Assembly: GCA_035041965.1 (NCBI GenBank)
Contig: JAPYMA010002343.1
Coordinates: 27,882 to 91,881, forward strand
From: Anisakis pegreffii
Lineage: Eukaryota; Nematoda; Chromadorea; Rhabditida; Anisakidae
Length of the DNA stretch: 64,000 bases
Reading direction: 5' to 3'
This document shows positions 58,304 through 64,000 of this stretch, in pieces. The first letter of the stretch is position 1. Each line of letters starts with the position of its first letter. The notes under the pieces were generated by a model, which was given only the letters and a program-made list of their open reading frames with translations, did no database searches and was not told where the DNA came from. A program made the translations under genes and the position numbers.

Positions 58304-59859
58304 TCGATCCCCATTTGCAAACTTTTATCCCACGCAGTGAATGGGGCTTGCATGCCACACTTATAATTAGTTTGCATATAACTAATTTTGTCTCCACCGG
58401 ACTGTTTGGTTCGACTTTATCGAAGCATTCGATTGAAACTTTCATATTATGATACTGAAGAATTTTTTCTAGTCCTGTGCTCTGTTTTTTGCTCATTGCA
58501 TTCTTGCCGAGTTTTATTTTTTACGTCTTATCACAATAAACGATAATGAAGTGCAAAGGAATAATGCAGCAGAAAATGGACAGCTGAAATTAGGGAACGA
58601 AATCGAGAAGATGAATTTGAGAAGCCAATACACAGTTAATGAAGCCATTACACAGTCAAAGACCAAATTTTTATATTCACACCCTTTATCAAGGATGTAA
58701 GAAATTTTAGCTGAAAAGTTTTACTCAGTCGCATCATGACAATAAAGGAAATGTGCACATTCAATTAACAAATTCATCTTTATCACAAAATATCGATTCA
58801 ACAATCGATTCCCAAATGGATAACACTGTTCATATCGACCGTATTACGTGCCCTTTTCTAATATAATCGACGTCTACTCCGACATCACAATAATACTGTT
58901 GTTTCCTCGCGTTGTTCTGACAAATCGCGCATTCTCTATGCGAATGATTGAATTACTCTTGATTGAATTGCTGAAGATTTAGTGAGTCTGATGGATGACA
59001 TCTTTCGGCGAGGTAGGGAATTTTAACTGAGAACTAGTGAGGGTGCGATGAATATTCTCAGGTGATCGTTTGACATTTGAAATTGATGATCCTTTCTTTC
59101 TTATTGTAGACCACTTGACGATACCTTCACCTATTCCATCATCTGATAGTATTTGAAAGCATCCAATTGATATGGTTTCAATTCAGAGAAGCAATGAGAT
59201 AACTTATTTCCTTTCAGTTACATCGGAACATGCGCAAATTTTGGAATAACAAACTGGATTTATCCTCAACATAGTTGCAATAGTGAGCGTTGTTAGTTTT
59301 CATCGCACCCTTTAACATATCGACATTCGGCGAAGCTATAATTCTTACAGTATCCACATCGGTTATAAGAGAAGCTGAATGTAACAAGCATTGACATCGC
59401 ATGAGATAGTTCAGTAGATGCCGTTTATGGCATCAACAACGTTGTCATCTCTATCCTCACTATCAGAAAGTTCGTTCCGAAAGGACTTCCACGATTCCTG
59501 CATGTTCAGTAATATCATCGTCATTTTCGGCATATCGTTTATCGACTCTATCATCAGAACTTTTCAATGTCAAACTCATACTGCGCTAAGCAGGCCCTGG
59601 AAAAGTATTGTCCAAAAATCAATGGTACTTGGAAGTTCGATTCGACAGAATAACAAAACAACAGAAAAAATCCACAGTGAGCACCAACAAAAATAGCTTT
59701 GCCGATATCCGATCAAGACTCTGCGTCGAGATCGCAAATTGATGATCGAATGTCTTCGTCCGTCCTGTTGATGTAGATTAATGTGGTGGAAATGTGACTA
59801 GTCGGTTAAATGGAGACGAATGCTGTGAGTCAGACGAACTGAAAGAAACGAAGACTCAC
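58304..59859. other. Interval with weak coding hints only
   Basis: On the minus strand, frames at about 59415-59570 (SWKSFRNELSDSEDRDDN) and 59214-59402 (SLITDVDTVRIIASPNVDML) look somewhat protein-like and could belong with the exons at 59860-60090, but I could not connect them with good splice sites. Confidence 0.3.
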
Positions 59860-60090
59860 CTTCACAAATGACATTAATTCTGCATTGGGAAAAAGAATGC
59901 AGCTCTCTCCGTTGTTAAAATTTGGTTCCGTGAAGTTAAATGCGTACCTTCTTTCCCCATTTAATCAGCAAATGGTATCATTAGAAGAGCTGAGGAACGT
60001 ATCGTAAACGGGGAACACTGTCCATAGCAGATAAACAGCTAAAGCCACTTTGTTCAGTTTATCTCGATGCAACTTAAATACAGTAATCAT
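59860..60090 (-). CDS. Candidate 5' exons of an unknown type II membrane or secreted protein
   Basis: ATG 60090 opens MITVFKLHRDKLNKVALAVY, then LLWTVFPVYDTF, a plausible signal anchor; the frame stops at 59967. A second segment ending at a consensus donor (GTGAAG|GTGAGT, 59860) reads YAFNFTEPNFNNGESCILFP, then NAELMSFVK, with an N-glycosylation sequon NFT. A splice ACG|GTTCC-like to AAG|GTAC (about 51 nt) would join them in phase, but the sites are weak. Downstream exons were not established. A short cytoplasmic end, one membrane segment and a lumenal part would fit a Golgi enzyme; that is a guess. Confidence 0.3.
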
Positions 60091-60748
60091 TCACAGCTTG
60101 TGCTGCAGCAGTCTTTCACTCTAAACTTAATGATTGTACCATGAAAGAACATCAGATGACATGCGCAACTGAACATCCAAGATCCTAATTTACTCCAACT
60201 CATAATTAAAATTGGTTGCTTGGGCTAGAATCAACTGAAAGATAGCTGATATCGAATTAATTTAAAAAGTATTCAGGAATTCAGCCTCGTAATGTCACTT
60301 AAGTATTTTATGATAGACTGCTACAATTTTGTCAGCATTGCTGGCTTTAAGTGTGCTGAGTGTTCGTATCATAGAATGTGTGATGTTCAGATTGTGGGAT
60401 GCGTATCACTATTTTCACAATGATTTCAATGATCCCTCATGAATGTCCAACTCTAATATTGTTCCCACTTTAAGTTGTGGATCCCAATAACCCTACTCCA
60501 TTGAACTGTAATCATTGCCTAATGCTTCAGTGTAAACACTCTCAATGGGAAATGGCGATTCCCACCCATTGGAGCACAAATCTTGATGTATGAAAAATAC
60601 ATCTTTTGTGAGTTTATTCGCTTTAACCGGTTAACAAAATTTGAGTGGTGCGAAAAAAGGATTTATTCGCGAATAATTTAGCAACACGGTTATGATGAAC
60701 AGGAGTTTATCATAATCACTATCGATAGCAGAGAAATCACTGGTTGCT

Positions 60749-62131
60749 TTATGCCTCTGTGAGAGGTGGGCAAGAACAGTATTGAGCGTCTTTACCAACT
60801 TGTCCAGGCTTTCCTGACTCTCCAGGTGCACCATCGATACCTCGGACACCTGCCAATCCGTTGACTCCAGGTTTTCCGGGTAATCCAGGTGCGCCATCGA
60901 GGCCTTGTTCACCTGGTGGTCCTGCTCTTCCGCGAACTCCTGGTTGTCCTGATGGTCCCTTTGATCCTGGCAAGCCCATGATGCGTTGTGCGCTCTTGCC
61001 TGGTGGGCCTCTTGGACCACTGTGTCCTTGTAATCCTTGCGGTCCAGCCTCACCAAATTCACCACGTTTACCACGTGCTCCAGATGGACCTCTCTGTCCG
61101 CGTTGTCCGGCACTGCCGAATGGTCCTGGTGGGCCTGCTGGTCCATCAGGTCCTGGTGGTCCATCTTCTCCAGCTGGGCATTGAATGCATGGTGGCTGAT
61201 ATTCAGGACATTCGATTGGTGCGAATGTTGAAAGGTCATCCTCTCCTGGTACTCCAGGAGGTCCGGGTGCTGAAATTTTAGCCATGATTATTTATCTTTT
61301 GGTGTTTGTCATTTGAATCAATGTGCCTGACAGCTTTTCCAGAAGTCAATAATATCAAAATAGCGTTCAAAAATAATTTCTTTTGAAAATGAATAAACGA
61401 TGACGGAATCAAATACTACTAACGTCCATCGTCTCCTGCGACTCCAGGTTCTCCTTGTGGTCCAGGTGGGCATCTGAGTGGTTGAATTTCACAGACGCAG
61501 AAGTCTGGAAGACCATTCAAGCTTTGACGTTTTAAACGGAAGATGCTGCCGAAAGGATTCTCACGCGGTTTGCCGGGCGTGGTCATTTGAACCTGCACGT
61601 CCATCATTTCGTTCCATGCAGTATCGGTCTCAACGCGGAATACCTGTACGCAATGAAACTATCGTTAGAAACCATCGGCCAACGAAATCGACAATATTAA
61701 AAAAATAAATATAATAAAAGTGCAATAAACTATCATATCATATAAATCATATCAAAGGATAAAATTTTCTGAATACGACATAACATAGTACTGATCTAAA
61801 CTTTGATCTATTCGAATACAGTTCGGTCAACTGTGATTACTAAATTTAGATTGCTTGAGTCGTGCATTGAATAAATTGACATATAGTGAAAACAATCATT
61901 GAAAATATATATTCACTGAACGATATTCCAGATGATATTGTGGCCAAACTGAGTCGGCAGAATAATTAAAAACCTACAAAAAATTCAAAGAATAACCTCA
62001 ACTCCACCAATCACTTGTTCTTGCATTTCGCTGATTGTGTTGTAGAGTGATGGTATCACAATAATGCAAGCAACGATAGCTGCTGTGCTGCATAGCGCAG
62101 CAACTCCAGCGATAAGTTTCTCCTCATACAT
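60749..62131 (-). CDS. Nematode cuticle collagen, three exons
   Basis: A structural collagen secreted by the hypodermis into the cuticle. Exons 62131-61997, 61643-61424 and 61269-60749 join in phase to 291 aa, the usual size. Residues 1-30 are [20 protein letters not shown] plus [10 protein letters not shown] (signal anchor). Homology block A follows, with [14 protein letters not shown] subtilisin-type site RLKR precedes QSLNG near residue 97. A Cys cluster [12 protein letters not shown] leads into the Gly-X-Y domains. The exon 2/3 junction falls inside [14 protein letters not shown] non-collagenous break, [11 protein letters not shown], separates the short first triplet block from the long ones, which have several small interruptions. 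The chain ends [10 protein letters not shown]. Paired Cys groups flanking the triplets suit interchain disulphides. Plus-strand and shifted frames here are repeat shadows. Confidence 0.97.
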
Positions 62132-64000
62132 ATTCACCAATGCGACTGATCATAAACGAACGGATAATCAACTTATTTATACTCAATGATGACCCTAATT
62201 CCATTGTTTTTTCCGTCATAAACGCATAATTGAACTGATAGTTGTTTTCGAGTTGTTGTTGATGACCTAATTATTCAGTTATCATTTGCGCATAATTCTA
62301 GTTGGCGGTTGATTGAAGACGTAGTTATTATCACCGTATTGGAAGAGATATTATCAAGATATTGAACTGGATTTGATTCCATCTTGTTTTGACTCTTTGA
62401 CTATTTTGCATATCAACGCGTAGTGAAGGTTTTCGGATAGTGTGGATCAAACAACTCAACAATTATGCTGAGAGCATGTGATGTGTGCCATTCAATGTTC
62501 TGATTGATTTTATTACTTTACATGCATTAGAATCAACAAGGGATCAGAACGTGTAGATTTAATGTGTATTGTTATTACAGTTTTTGTCTCACCACCATAA
62601 TCATTGCGGTTTTCTAAAATGGGACATATCCCCCTTTAGAATATGCATTGATTTGGTCAACTGAACCAATTTTCATTTGTATTTATCAGAAGGTTCCATA
62701 CAAAATTATTGTTCTTGAAATGATGATCCAAAACACAAAAAATGCTGTACATTCACGATTCTGTACGCACGGCCTGTTGACCAACTGAATGTCGGTATTA
62801 CCACTAAAATTAGATTATTCAAAAATTCAGCAAGAAAATTATAGTCATTTTGCTGGCTCACCTACACTTTAACAATGGTTTCACCTCGCCTGTAACAAAT
62901 CGCTTGTGCCTAGGATCAGGCAACCATCCGAGCATTTCTAAGAAAGACGTGAAATTCAATCGTTTTCACTTGCGCATTGTATCGCAAAAGGCGATCATTT
63001 GCCATTATCCACGCAATTAGCAATATTTTCATGCAGTTGGTGTTTTTTTACACGATCAATACGGTCGACTGTCACCGTGAAGAATCTCTTCGAATACTCG
63101 GTGCCAAATGCTCATGTCTTTGGAGAATACCTATTTCGATGGAGAATACAAATGGAGAATACCAAGGCATTCACTAACTTGCGCATGCTCACAGCTCACA
63201 ACTTGCGCATGCTCACATCGGCTATATTTGATTCATAGTTGACTATTCGATTTTCATAACGCCCTATATCGTCTGACTCGTCGAAGAATATGCATCGTAA
63301 AACAGTAAAAAGTTCAACGAGAGACGGGAGATAACTTTTTAAAGGAAAAAAATACTTGTGTTCGCGGCGAGACTAGCACATTCCGCTGATACACCACAAG
63401 ATTATGATTCCAGAAGGTTGCGATAAAACTATTCCCTGAGTTATCATGCAGCCAGTGAGCAATATTCCATGAGACCATTTCGAACAAATTGCGTGAGTTT
63501 TAAGAGCAAAATAACAAAATTATATCGAGTAAGCACGAAACTGAAAATATTTAGCTATTTCTCTGCTAAGATACTCTCAAATACACATTAATTTGTAATT
63601 CCGGAAGGACGAAATACCCAGTGTAGGCGATTAAACACCTTCAGAATTTCGAACAAAACAACAGTTCGCCGGCATTAACAAAGTGGTACTGCTACATTCC
63701 GAATGTTTCTTCTTTTAGCTGTTCACATGGGTGACAGTTTCACCGATACGCTTAACTGAACCATGACCGGACCATAATTATATTACTATAATGATGACAA
63801 CAACTCTCACCATGTCAAAGACCAAGTATCATAAAAATTTGAATTATGCCACATTAACACCTAATCGCTCCCTGGAATGCTGTTCATCTATTCAGGAGTA
63901 ATTGTTTGTTTGCATGAATGAGCATCCACTGTGATAGAATTGCCGGTTAATGTTCAATTGGTTACATGATAATGAACGTCGTCATACTGAATGCAGCATA
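62132..64000. other. Upstream of the collagen; no gene recognised
   Basis: The collagen promoter must lie here, but I see no clear TATA box. A 17-bp direct repeat (ACTTGCGCATGCTCACA at 63177 and 63200) and a GGAGAATAC repeat at 63.12-63.16 kb are the only structures noted. Confidence 0.4.

Noticed and set aside
60861..61281. Plus-strand Gly/Pro-rich frames over the collagen
   Set aside because: Reverse-strand shadows of the Gly-X-Y repeat; the minus strand has a complete in-phase three-exon collagen.
1..64000. CRISPR arrays, rRNA, tRNA genes, bacterial operons
   Set aside because: None seen. Spliceosomal introns, TATA/AATAAA signals and animal protein families show this is eukaryotic nuclear DNA; I could not find a convincing tRNA cloverleaf by eye, though a tRNA scan was not run.

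Overview
The window looks like nematode nuclear DNA. It is AT-rich and gene-poor, with short GT-AG introns ending in TTTCAG or TTGCAG. It carries a complete three-exon cuticle collagen with a subtilisin-type cleavage site, a nine-exon microsomal cytochrome P450, a three-exon LAMTOR3 and the 3' end of a Pellino E3 ligase. I cannot name the species. All calls come from reading translations and checking splice phases by hand; no database search was run.

Layout. 1-312 (+): last exons of Pellino. 3205-5508 (+): LAMTOR3. 5.5-18.4 kb: no gene I can support; it holds a tandem repeat of about 400 bp (11.35-13.1 kb) split by an 800-bp hAT-like element. 18.4-24.5 kb (-): P450. 24.5-29 kb: no recognised gene. 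30.2-58.3 kb: a dense, heavily duplicated cluster of small two-exon genes for secreted Gly/Ser/Trp-rich peptides. 60.7-62.1 kb (-): cuticle collagen. 62.1-64 kb: nothing recognised.

The cluster is the unusual part. I find ten intact members: A1, A2, B1, B2, C, H, G, E1 to E4 (A1, A2, B1, B2, C, H and G short; E1-E4 long), i.e. eleven in all, plus at least six broken relics. Every member has a signal-peptide exon (exactly 61 nt in types B, C, G, H and E; 49 nt in type A), one short phase-1 intron, and one exon for a low-complexity peptide with a GSFGG-S-A-SGW core. Types B, C, G and H end in a short GWI-x-x-x-DP-like tail. Type E replaces that tail with about 140 disordered residues. Most members have a TATATA-type box 45-60 bp before the ATG. 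Several are in divergent head-to-head pairs: A1/B1, B2/A2, E1/E2 and E3/E4.

The cluster grew by inverted duplication (about 29.0-31.5 kb against 37.3-39.8 kb) and by direct segmental duplications (38.65-42.7 against 47.5-52.1 kb; 34.4-37.5 against 54.1-57.2 kb). A 3.2-kb block at 43.5-46.7 kb belongs to none of the duplicated modules. It holds a reading frame resembling virus-like-element proteins, an acidic ORF with its own TATA box, and a C2H2 zinc-finger frame. Function of the peptides is unknown; secreted defence, cuticle/eggshell or effector roles are only inference.
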